Of a DNA stretch of 15,709 bases, positions 1 to 7,115 are shown one piece after another. The position numbers and the translations under genes are program-made. Source of the DNA: UBA4207 sp964352405. Lineage in GTDB: Bacteria > Bdellovibrionota > Bacteriovoracia > Bacteriovoracales > Bacteriovoracaceae. The stretch lies in contig CAYGRY010000064.1 of the NCBI GenBank assembly GCA_964352405.1, forward strand, positions 1 to 15,709, in the 5' to 3' direction. The notes below the pieces were generated by a model. The model had not been told where the DNA came from and searched no databases. It saw nothing but the letters and a program-made list of their open reading frames with translations. Positions within the stretch are counted from its first letter, which is position 1, and each line of letters starts with the position of its first letter.

Positions 1-37
1 AAGATGCCCAAATACAAGATTTATTGTTATTCCTAAA

Positions 38-1582
38 TTATGCTTCTTTCGTTTCGATCATGCCGTAGCTATGCAGTTTGTTGTAAAGCGTCTTAACAGT
101 AATCCCAAGAACTTTAGCTGTTCTTGTTTTGTTACCACTTAAGTGCTCCAACGTGTTTGTAATATGGCGACGCTCAAGGTCAGAAAGAGTCATTTCAGCA
201 AAAGCCATAAGCTCATCTTGAAGTGACTGTGATTCATCTGCTTTTTCAACGACGCATTCTGCAAGGTGACATTTCTCAACGATCATCCCCTCTCCAAGAA
301 TATAAGCACGCTCAACAACGTTCATTAACTCACGAACGTTACCTGGCCAGTTGTACTCTGAAAGTGACTTGATTGCTGATTGTGATAGAGACTTATGGGC
401 GCTTTTTTCACGACCAAGATTTAAATAAAAAGAAGCGATAATTTCGATATCTTCACCACGCTCACGAAGAGATGGTACATCGATAATCATTGTTGCAAGT
501 GAATACATAAGGTCTTCACGGAAACACCCTTCTTGAACAAGTGAGCGAAGGTTACGTGATGATGAACATACGATTCTTGCGTCTCCTCTAAAGGCAGTGT
601 GACCACCAACACGAAGAGCAGTTTTTTCTTTCATGAAGTGAGCGATTTTTCCTTGAAGTTGCACTGGTAGGCGATCAACATTTTTAAGGAAAAGAGTTCC
701 GCCGTGAGCATTTTCAAGGGCACCAACGATTACTCTGTGGCCACGTGACATGTCGTGAGTTTCTTCACCGAAGAGTTCACGCTCAAGTTGAGATTCAGTC
801 ATAATAGAGCAATCAACCACAACAAATGATTTACGATCACTACGGCAATGGATACGACGAGCAAGAAGATCCTTGCCTGTTCCTTTTTCACCTTGAATAA
901 GAACGTTCATTGCTGAAGCTGATACTTTATCAGCGCGACGAACGGCTTCTTCCATAATTTTACTTTTACCAACGATCTTGCCTTCTTCAACTTTGAATTT
1001 AGACTCAACATCTTTACTTGAAGATTTCTCTTTAAGTTCAAGCTCTTTTTGCTCAATTTGGCGAAGTAGTGATTCATTTAATGATTTAGCTGAAAGGTAC
1101 ATCTTCATATTAGCAAGTGGGCCGCTAAGTTTTGATAGGATTTCAAGAACAGCTGTGATGTGTTCACGAGAAAATTCTAGCTCGCCATCAATAATTTGAA
1201 AGTGAACAGTACCGATAACAACACCTTCGTGTTGGATTGGAAGGGCCAGTTCGCGCTTAATACCTTCTGATAGTTCTTGATGAAAAAGTGGATCGCGTGA
1301 AGTATCGTTTGAAAAATAGGCTTTCTTTGTTCTGATAACGTGGCCAGCAGGACCTACGCCTTTTTCTAGGCAGATACCTTTAAGGACGGCCTTACCAGCT
1401 TTGCAAACTTGCTCAACTTTACCATCTTCAAAAGCACGAAAGGCGTGAACTTTATCAGCACCGATATGTTTATTTAAATGAACAGCTAGTTCACTAAAGA
1501 AGAATGATTCATCTAGCGTTGATAGCAAAATAGCTGATAAACGTTCGATTTGCGTCACTTCTTTTGACAAAGTCATGTTCAT
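38..1582 (-). CDS. GAF-AAA+-Fis transcriptional regulator, degenerate NtrC-family (sigma-54 activator-like)
   Basis: Predicted 514-aa cytoplasmic regulator. Residues about 12-160 form a GAF sensor domain, 165-200 are a charged likely coiled coil, 203-440 an NtrC-type AAA+ domain, and 465-510 a Fis-type helix-turn-helix (GNKTRTAKVLGITVKTLYNK). Walker A (GEKGTGKD, 231-238) and the WPGNVREL motif (412-419) are intact. Family hallmarks are lost: HDMSRG stands where GAFTGA should be (about 276-281), Walker B reads LFLKN rather than LFLDE (K300, N301), sensor I reads SSSRN rather than ATNRD, and the second arginine finger is S361. It therefore probably cannot remodel sigma-54 holoenzyme and may act as a DNA-binding ligand sensor. 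I chose ATG 1582 because AGGAG lies 7 nt upstream. The frame stays open to 1666, but that stretch overlaps the likely promoter. It is the last minus-strand gene in view, downstream of tolB, with its own promoter. Confidence 0.9.
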   Translation of the reverse strand: MNMTLSKEVTQIERLSAILLSTLDESFFFSELAVHLNKHIGADKVHAFRAFEDGKVEQVCKAGKAVLKGICLEKGVGPAGHVIRTKKAYFSNDTSRDPLFHQELSEGIKRELALPIQHEGVVIGTVHFQIIDGELEFSREHITAVLEILSKLSGPLANMKMYLSAKSLNESLLRQIEQKELELKEKSSSKDVESKFKVEEGKIVGKSKIMEEAVRRADKVSASAMNVLIQGEKGTGKDLLARRIHCRSDRKSFVVVDCSIMTESQLERELFGEETHDMSRGHRVIVGALENAHGGTLFLKNVDRLPVQLQGKIAHFMKEKTALRVGGHTAFRGDARIVCSSSRNLRSLVQEGCFREDLMYSLATMIIDVPSLRERGEDIEIIASFYLNLGREKSAHKSLSQSAIKSLSEYNWPGNVRELMNVVERAYILGEGMIVEKCHLAECVVEKADESQSLQDELMAFAEMTLSDLERRHITNTLEHLSGNKTRTAKVLGITVKTLYNKLHSYGMIETKEA

Positions 1583-1589
1583 TGTAGAT

Positions 1590-1594
1590 CTCCT
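1590..1594 (-). promoter_or_regulatory. Ribosome binding site deciding the regulator start
   Basis: AGGAG on the minus strand lies 7 nt before ATG 1582. The upstream in-frame ATG at 1666 has no such site and lies in the promoter region, so 1582 is preferred. Confidence 0.75.
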
Positions 1595-1646
1595 AGACAG
1601 TTTTTTAAATTTGGGTGCGTAATTAATGCACAGCGAAACTGAGTAG

Positions 1647-1675
1647 ATAATACAATGCGTCGGCATTTTTTACAA
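1647..1675 (-). promoter_or_regulatory. Sigma-70-type promoter for the GAF-AAA-Fis regulator, with spacer dyad
   Basis: Minus-strand TTGTAA (1675-1670) and TATTAT (1652-1647) are separated by exactly 17 nt, matching 4/6 and 5/6 consensus bases. Transcription would start near 1640, leaving a leader of about 58 nt. The spacer contains the inverted repeat AATGC-gtcg-GCATT (1654-1667), which could be an operator. The match is by eye only. Confidence 0.6.
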
Positions 1676-1727
1676 GAGTAAAATGCTCGGGTGTTTAATA
1701 AAAGTACATGCTTTAAAGTAATTTCGG

Positions 1728-3050
1728 CTACTTAGTCCACCTAGGACTTTGACAGTTCCCCAAACCTTCTGTGATTTGGCCTATCATTTCTCCATCACGG
1801 GTCATTATGTATACATTTTGGACGGCCTCAGTTCGAGATAGGACCCTTTGTGAAGCAAAAGCGATAAACTGACCATCATTTGAATAGGTCGGATCTTCGT
1901 TTGAGCCAAAGTCTTTGGTTAAGCGAACTAGGTTATGGCCATCAGAGCCGATTCTAAAAATATCGAAGCGATTATCCAACCACGATGAGAAAGCTAGCTC
2001 TTTACCGTCTGGAGAGAATCTTGGAGTGGCATTAAACTTACCAACATAACTAATACGCTTAGTGTTTTTCTCTCTGCCAGGAAGATCCATTATATAGATC
2101 TCGGCTTTATTGGCACGACCTGAAAGAAATGCCATTTTAGAACCATCGACATTAACAGAGGGATCGACATCAGGAGCGGAATGTTTTGTTAGTGTTCCAA
2201 TGATGTCTTTTGAAGCAAGACTGACTTCATAGATTTCAGCGTTACCTGTATGAGATAAAGTTAGTGCAATACTCTTATCTCCTGGCATAAAGACAGCGCC
2301 TGAATTAATCCCGCTTCTGCTACTGACAAGAGATGAATTTCCAGTATCCGTATCTAAGACGTAGAGATTGTTGTTACGAGACTTACTTCTTGTTTGTTGA
2401 ATAAGGCTATAAAGAATTTTTTTTCTGTTTTGTGAGATGGCCGGCGACATCACAACACCACCATGATTGGTTAGACGTTTAACGTTTTTACCATCAAAAT
2501 CCATAATATAAAGTTCTTTGACAATATTATCGCCTCGAGAGCCCTTATCACAGACAAATGTAATTTGAGATTCAAAAACACTTTCTTTACCAGTCACGGT
2601 TTTAAATAAAGCATTAGCTGTTTCATGAGCGCTTGGACGTAGCTTTGATTCAGTGACTAAAGCATCTTTTAAGAGTGCCACTTTTCCAGCATTCACATCA
2701 TGAAGCTGAACATTGGCGTAAAGGACGCCATCTTTTCTAAAGGTGACATTGCCAGCAAAGGTAATGCCTGCACTTTTTAACTTTTCATAATTTGGACTAC
2801 TATCAATTTCTGGCGTTTTACTTTCATTTACGACTTCAAATGTACCTTTATAAAAAGCGAAGTCTTCTCTTAAGATTTTCACAAAGTCTTTGGCAACTTT
2901 AAGATCATCCTCACTTAAAGATGAATAATTGGCATGAAAAGCGACAAGACTGGCTTCAACACCAGCTTCTCCTACCGCTACAATCGTAAGGTTTTGGGCC
3001 ATGAGGTTTGAGCTCATTAATAGAATGAATAGTGTTAAAAATTTCATCAT
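1728..3050 (-). CDS. tolB: TolB, periplasmic beta-propeller protein of the Tol-Pal system
   Basis: TolB is the periplasmic partner of TolA and Pal in the trans-envelope system that constricts the outer membrane at division. The 440-residue length is close to the usual 430. A Sec signal peptide (residues 1-18, ending NLMA) precedes the N-terminal alpha/beta domain (about 20-150). A six-bladed propeller follows, with repeated TolB/PD40 signatures such as MSPAISQNRKKILYS, FSPDGKELAFSSW and YSNDGQFIAFAS. Two consecutive ATG codons open the frame; AGGAG (3057-3053) is 2 nt from the first and 5 nt from the second, so 3047 may be the real start. It follows tolA by about 15 nt. Neither pal nor cpoB follows, which is unusual for this cluster. 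No clear terminator is visible downstream. Confidence 0.95.
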   Translation of the reverse strand: MMKFLTLFILLMSSNLMAQNLTIVAVGEAGVEASLVAFHANYSSLSEDDLKVAKDFVKILREDFAFYKGTFEVVNESKTPEIDSSPNYEKLKSAGITFAGNVTFRKDGVLYANVQLHDVNAGKVALLKDALVTESKLRPSAHETANALFKTVTGKESVFESQITFVCDKGSRGDNIVKELYIMDFDGKNVKRLTNHGGVVMSPAISQNRKKILYSLIQQTRSKSRNNNLYVLDTDTGNSSLVSSRSGINSGAVFMPGDKSIALTLSHTGNAEIYEVSLASKDIIGTLTKHSAPDVDPSVNVDGSKMAFLSGRANKAEIYIMDLPGREKNTKRISYVGKFNATPRFSPDGKELAFSSWLDNRFDIFRIGSDGHNLVRLTKDFGSNEDPTYSNDGQFIAFASQRVLSRTEAVQNVYIMTRDGEMIGQITEGLGNCQSPRWTK

Positions 3051-3065
3051 GACTCCTAGGTCAGA

Positions 3066-3842
3066 TTATAGAGGAAAGCCCAAAACAATTTCACCTGCTA
3101 AACCTTTGGCAGCAAAGCCCTGTGGCATTCGACCAAAACGAGCTTTTTCGACTGCAGCGAGGGCACGTTGATCATACTCTTCATTGCCACTTGATTCGTA
3201 TAGTTGGGCCTTAATAAGTGTTCCATCTTCTTTTATAAAAATACGCACACGAGCTTTGAGTTCCTGTGACGCTAAATAACTTGGTAATTTCCAAAAAGGT
3301 TTGATGGCTTCTGGAATAGTTCCAAGGTAGCGAGCATACTCTCCTTGAGCAGCACTACCCTCACCACCAACTAAAGCTGCACCAGCAGATAATTTGTTTC
3401 CCGCCGCAACTAATTTATTGATCTTCGATGTATCAAAGGTATCTTTCTTCTTTTCCTTCTTTACAGCTTTCTCTTCAACTTTTTTCTGAGAAAGATTTTT
3501 AAGCATACTGGCAAAGTCTTGTTTTTTCTTTTCTTCAACAAACTCTGGTTGATCAGGAACAACAGGCGGCTCCTCTTTTTTAACAACTTCTTGAACTGGG
3601 GCTGGCTCACTCACTGGTTCTTCATAAGTCTTTAGTTCTTTAATGGTTAGTTCAGGCATGGCAACCATATCAACACGAACTGAATTTTGAACAAGTTGAA
3701 TATTCTCATTTCTAATGTCTTGAACTTTATCCCAACTTAATTTGCCAATAATCAAAGCAAGAAAAACAAGGCTCAAGTGAACAAAAAACGATTGAACGCT
3801 ATAAAAGCTTAGACCATGTTCACCAGATAACCTTTCGCTCAT
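3066..3842 (-). CDS. tolA: TolA-type energy transducer (TonB/TolA C-terminal domain)
   Basis: This 258-aa protein links the TolQR inner-membrane motor to periplasmic TolB/Pal. A single N-terminal transmembrane helix (about 17-40) carries the SxxxH motif of TolA/TonB proteins as SFFVH, at S18 and H22, the same numbering I recall for E. coli TolA. A Pro/Glu/Lys-rich periplasmic stretch (about 60-150) follows, then a TonB-type C-terminal domain (about 165-258, with VRIFIKEDGTL, YESSGNEEYDQRAL and AVEKARF). The linker is far shorter than in the 421-residue E. coli protein, and the C-terminus looks more TonB-like than enterobacterial TolA. The name therefore rests on its place between tolR and tolB. 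Its ATG overlaps the tolR TGA (ATGA, 3839-3842), so translation is probably coupled; no strong ribosome binding site is seen. Confidence 0.88.
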   Translation of the reverse strand: MSERLSGEHGLSFYSVQSFFVHLSLVFLALIIGKLSWDKVQDIRNENIQLVQNSVRVDMVAMPELTIKELKTYEEPVSEPAPVQEVVKKEEPPVVPDQPEFVEEKKKQDFASMLKNLSQKKVEEKAVKKEKKKDTFDTSKINKLVAAGNKLSAGAALVGGEGSAAQGEYARYLGTIPEAIKPFWKLPSYLASQELKARVRIFIKEDGTLIKAQLYESSGNEEYDQRALAAVEKARFGRMPQGFAAKGLAGEIVLGFPL

Positions 3843-4252
3843 TTTTTTGTTTCCGTCACCAATGCAATCTTTGTAATCCCTTCACTTTTAAGAAAGGACA
3901 TAATATTAGCGACCTTACCGTAAGGAAGAGCAAAGTCTGCTCTAAGAAATAACGTATCGCTTTTTGTTTCCGTAAATTTTGCTTTAAGCTCAGCTATGAG
4001 TTCATTCTCTAAAATTTTATCTGAGCCGATAAAGAGCTCTTCAGCCTTTGAAATGGAAAGAATAACTTGAGAGGTGTTGAGGTTAATTGGATTAGCCTCT
4101 TTGGTCTTTGGTAAATCAAGAGATATCCCATTCAACATCAAAGGTGCTGTGATCATAAAGATCACTAAAAGTACCAACATCACATCGACTAAAGGTGTGA
4201 CGTTAATATCGGCCATTGGACCTTTTCGACCATTTCCTGCTGAAAATGCCAT
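3839..4252 (-). CDS. tolR: TolR, ExbD/TolR-family motor protein
   Basis: TolR is the peptidoglycan-facing partner of the TolQ proton channel. The 137-aa protein has a short cytoplasmic N-terminus, one transmembrane helix (about 20-42) and a periplasmic ExbD/TolR domain. The helix begins with the family signature DINVTPLVDVMLVLLVIFM, and the proton-carrying aspartate falls at D23, as in E. coli TolR. GGAG lies 5 nt before ATG 4252. The gene starts 14 nt after the tolQ stop and overlaps tolA by 4 nt (ATGA). Length and motif are normal for the family. Confidence 0.95.
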   Translation of the reverse strand: MAFSAGNGRKGPMADINVTPLVDVMLVLLVIFMITAPLMLNGISLDLPKTKEANPINLNTSQVILSISKAEELFIGSDKILENELIAELKAKFTETKSDTLFLRADFALPYGKVANIMSFLKSEGITKIALVTETKK

Positions 4253-4266
4253 TAATACTCCAAACT

Positions 4267-4968
4267 TTAGACGGCTAAGATTGAACGCTCGAGCATATTA
4301 AGAAAATCTTGTCCAAAATTTTCCATCTCAGATGTTGATCGCGCGTTCTTATTATTAAAGTGGTTATAAAATAAAACTGCTGGAATAGCGGCAGCTAGGC
4401 CTACTGCTGTTGCAACAAGTGCTTCAGCAATACCAGGAGCTACGGCATCAAGAGTTCCGCCCCCACTGGCAAGTCCTGTAAAAGAATCAATGATTCCCCA
4501 AACCGTTCCAAATAATCCAACAAACGGAGTGACTGAACCAATCGAAGCTAAGATCGAAAGATTTTCTTCACGCTTCATCATCCCCTCATTCATGCCTTTT
4601 TTAAGAGCACGTTCAATCGCGACAAATCCATGCTCTGAGAAGAATTCTTTTGGTGTTTTTTTAGCACTGCTTGATTCGAGCGAGTTTTTAATTTTTAGAA
4701 ATTCTTGATAACCAGATGAGAACATCACTTTATAAGGAGAGAATTCTATCTCATCACATTTTTGCATAACTTCAGACATAGACTTAGAGGTGTTGAAGAT
4801 ATCTAAGAATTCTTTATCTCCACTCTTTAAAGAGCTCTCGCTTTTACTTTTCTTTAAAACGACTGCCCAAGAAATAATTGAAGAGATGATTAGAGATATT
4901 AAAACTGCTTTTACCACTATTCCTGATTCAAGGATAATAGCTAGAATATTCATTTCAGTGACTTGCAC
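4267..4968 (-). CDS. tolQ: TolQ, MotA/TolQ/ExbB proton channel
   Basis: TolQ forms the inner-membrane proton channel that powers TolA. The 233-aa protein shows three transmembrane segments (about 10-35, 138-165, 178-203). The last two carry the family signatures GLFGTVWGIIDSF and APGIAEALVATAVGLAAAIP; T155 and T187 match the pore threonines (T145 and T178 in E. coli). The start is a GTG at 4968 with AAGGAG 8 nt upstream (4982-4977). An internal ATG at 4953 has no comparable site. It is the first gene of tolQ-tolR-tolA-tolB and lies just downstream of an extended -10 promoter. Confidence 0.95.
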   Translation of the reverse strand: MQVTEMNILAIILESGIVVKAVLISLIISSIISWAVVLKKSKSESSLKSGDKEFLDIFNTSKSMSEVMQKCDEIEFSPYKVMFSSGYQEFLKIKNSLESSSAKKTPKEFFSEHGFVAIERALKKGMNEGMMKREENLSILASIGSVTPFVGLFGTVWGIIDSFTGLASGGGTLDAVAPGIAEALVATAVGLAAAIPAVLFYNHFNNKNARSTSEMENFGQDFLNMLERSILAV

Positions 4969-5003
4969 TTGGGTCGCTCCTTCATAAGATGTATTTATTT
5001 GAA

Positions 5004-5012
5004 ATTATAGCA
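5004..5012 (-). promoter_or_regulatory. Extended -10 promoter for tolQRAB
   Basis: On the minus strand the sequence reads TGCTATAAT, a perfect TATAAT (5009-5004) preceded by the TGn extension. No good -35 hexamer is found at the right distance, which extended -10 promoters tolerate. Transcription would start near 4997, giving a leader of about 29 nt before the GTG of tolQ. Confidence 0.6.
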
Positions 5013-5077
5013 ACTCTAAGAGCAAAAGTTGACAGGGAAAAGTCGGGGGGGTTGTAAACTCTTGGTGAAGTTAATTC

Positions 5078-5893
5078 TCAATCAAAACGCTCAGTTTTTG
5101 TACGCCACCAAATGAAGCCTAAAGTTAAGATCCAAAGTGCACAGGCGACAGAAACCGATGTATCGACATGGGTCGACGAAGTAAACATGGAGAAACGATC
5201 GCCCCAAACAGGATCTAGACCAATAAGGGCGGCCATAGGGGCAATAATAAAAGCTATAAAGAAGACTGGATCAGCCCAGTTATCTCTACCCCACATCGCC
5301 AATTGAAGAACTGCTAGATGAAGAAAAAATTCTCTTGCGCCAAAACCTACTGCAAATGGAAATAACACTTTGTTGGCGAGCCAAAACAATATAGCCAAAA
5401 TCAGAATCGCACCTCTATTCCCCCAAGTTCCAAAACCATTATGGTAACGAATCGAAATGATCATAAGTACATCTAGTAAAAATAATATAGAGATACTGGT
5501 ATAACTAATAACTGCTTTAAAGATATTAGCGCCTTGATGAAAATTTGTTATAGGTGCCGCACTAAAAATGCTTATTAAGAATCCCGCGATACAAAGTGCA
5601 AATAAATTTCGTGAGGGAACCTTCCAAGTTTCTATTATCATGTCTCGAAAAGGTTGCCTAGAAAGTGACGGAAGATGGACGAATTTTTGTATAACTAAGA
5701 AAGACAATACCTTTACAAGTACAACAATCTCCCAGCCTTTATCAAAGACCCAGTCTTCAATAACGCCAAGTTTATGATCTAAAAGAAAATGAAAAAATGA
5801 AATAAGCGATACAATCACTAATTGGAAAAGTCCTGCCAATAGGTAATAGGCCGTGACTGATCCAAGAAATTGCGAAAATCCGAGTTTCTTCAC
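5078..5893 (-). CDS. Unknown polytopic inner-membrane protein
   Basis: I do not recognise this family. The 271-aa protein has about seven hydrophobic segments (near residues 12-37, 54-72, 97-116, 125-149, 160-184, 208-226 and 245-264) and no signal peptide. A polar motif with Trp, Gly and Asp (MWGRDNWADP, 200-209) sits between segments five and six, and there are histidines at 119 and 151. The start is GTG 5893, overlapping the TGA of the upstream gene as GTGA, so expression probably depends on translational coupling; no strong ribosome binding site is visible. It is the last gene of the sppA-lapB cassette, just upstream of the tolQ promoter. The context suggests an envelope role, but no activity can be assigned. 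Confidence 0.8.
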   Translation of the reverse strand: MKKLGFSQFLGSVTAYYLLAGLFQLVIVSLISFFHFLLDHKLGVIEDWVFDKGWEIVVLVKVLSFLVIQKFVHLPSLSRQPFRDMIIETWKVPSRNLFALCIAGFLISIFSAAPITNFHQGANIFKAVISYTSISILFLLDVLMIISIRYHNGFGTWGNRGAILILAILFWLANKVLFPFAVGFGAREFFLHLAVLQLAMWGRDNWADPVFFIAFIIAPMAALIGLDPVWGDRFSMFTSSTHVDTSVSVACALWILTLGFIWWRTKTERFD

Positions 5894-6744
5894 AGATCTT
5901 TACTTTTAGATGGTGTAAGCCAGTTAAGCTGAAGCTCAGGCGAGGGATAAATACGAGCTAAGTTTTTATAAAGAGCATTTTCTTTTACAAGTTTATCGAT
6001 TTTAACAATCATTCGATAGTATGTTCCCCAAAGCTCTTGATTGTTTTTAAGAGTTCTATCCATATGCTTGGTGATTTCAAACTGCTGAGAAAACGTAAAG
6101 CCCTTATCTAAAATCATCTCGTCATATTTTTTTAGGACAGCTTCTACTTTTTTAAGATCAAGCGTTCCGCCAACATAGTTTGTTCCAATAAGATCTTTAG
6201 CAGTTGGACGAATATGACTCTTAAATAGCTCTGCATCTGCACGAACCATATCTTCCATCAATAGGAGTGAAATTTCGAGTTTTGATAAATCTAGAGTTCT
6301 GATAAACGGAAGAGATAAAACTAAAAGATAGTGATTCGCTGAAGTTGGAAGCGCGAAGTGAGTCACATTAGCCGAATCAATTAAAAGAATTTTGAATGAC
6401 TTTTCAAGCAGGCCTTGCTTTTCTAAAAAATCTTGAAAAGCTGTATCAAGTCCGAAGTCTGGTTTTTGAAAATCCCATTTTAAAATTTGTTGATTCTTGA
6501 CCAACCACAATTCTGACATAATTTGCCAAAAATCATTTTCCCCAGGGATATTATAGCGAGCCTTACTGGCACGGGCTTTTTGTAATTTTACTCTCTCATT
6601 TTTTTCTTGTTTAATTCTGGCACTTTCATCAAGGCGATCATTTTTTAGAACATCTTTAATAGAGCTGAAATCAACCAATTCATCTGGCTTTTTTTGAGCA
6701 AAAACTGATTGAGAAAGAAGAAAGAAGATAAGGATTTTAATCAT
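5890..6744 (-). CDS. Secreted protein of unknown function, possibly an M48-like peptidase relic
   Basis: This 284-aa protein has a clear signal peptide (residues 1-16, ending SVFA) and a charged helical stretch (about 20-65). The centre resembles the M48 peptidase core. HFALP (129-133) matches the family's AFALPGG strand, and LEISLLLMEDMV (156-167) matches the helix that normally holds HExxH. Both zinc histidines are replaced (M163, V167) while the glutamate E164 stays. E223 lies 60 residues on, where the third ligand would fall. If the relationship is right, the protein is non-catalytic, perhaps a chaperone or binding subunit. The start is ATG 6744 with GAGG 5 nt upstream, overlapping the upstream stop as ATGA. 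The M48 idea is inference from short motifs. Confidence 0.82.
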   Translation of the reverse strand: MIKILIFFLLSQSVFAQKKPDELVDFSSIKDVLKNDRLDESARIKQEKNERVKLQKARASKARYNIPGENDFWQIMSELWLVKNQQILKWDFQKPDFGLDTAFQDFLEKQGLLEKSFKILLIDSANVTHFALPTSANHYLLVLSLPFIRTLDLSKLEISLLLMEDMVRADAELFKSHIRPTAKDLIGTNYVGGTLDLKKVEAVLKKYDEMILDKGFTFSQQFEITKHMDRTLKNNQELWGTYYRMIVKIDKLVKENALYKNLARIYPSPELQLNWLTPSKSKDL

Positions 6745-7115
6745 TTTAACCTCGACTTCCCTTCAACGTATTGATCATAAAGCTTACCCCAATAATACAT
6801 TTGAGTAATTTCAAGCTTTAGATCATCGAAGAATCGAGGGTACTTATCTTGCAAGCATTCAGGTTTTTTAGAAGCAAGGTTTATATCTTGGACGAACCCC
6901 GTATACGGACCGGCAATCACTTTAGTCCAACCATTGTTGTTAAGTTCAACAACTTTAAGAGGATGACCGCAAGAGACGGTAGTAAGTGAAGCTGAATAGC
7001 GTAATGCATTTTGATGAACATGGCCCCAAGGCGTATTCATATATTTAACCATGATGATTTTTGAATCAGCCAAGCTCACAATGGGTATTAAGAATAGAAG
7101 TAAAAACTTAATCAA
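6741..7115 (-). CDS. Secreted SH3-like domain protein
   Basis: Small exported protein of 124 aa with a hydrophobic signal peptide (MIKFLLLFLIPIVSLA) and one bacterial SH3-like domain (about residues 25-80). The domain has an ALRYSASLTT strand and the closing GWTKVIAGPYTGFVQDINL pattern typical of SH3b modules, which often bind peptidoglycan. I prefer the TTG start at 7115. It overlaps the lapB stop as TTGA, has GGAAGG 4 nt upstream, and gives a normal Lys-containing signal peptide. The alternative ATG at 7127 has no ribosome binding site and would put a Glu at position 2. The coupling to lapB suggests an envelope role; the ligand is unknown. Confidence 0.8.
   Translation of the reverse strand: MIKFLLLFLIPIVSLADSKIIMVKYMNTPWGHVHQNALRYSASLTTVSCGHPLKVVELNNNGWTKVIAGPYTGFVQDINLASKKPECLQDKYPRFFDDLKLEITQMYYWGKLYDQYVEGKSRLK

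Noticed and set aside
1..37. Terminator after the left-most gene
   Set aside because: The 37 nt visible contain no stem with a T-run; any terminator lies outside the window.
1583..1666. N-terminal 28-residue extension of the GAF-AAA-Fis regulator from ATG 1666
   Set aside because: It has no ribosome binding site, overlaps the -10 region of a well-spaced promoter and reads unlike the family. ATG 1582 has AGGAG at 7 nt.
1701..1714. AAAGTACATGCTTT downstream of tolB as a terminator
   Set aside because: Only 4-bp AT-rich arms and no proper T-run; too weak to call.
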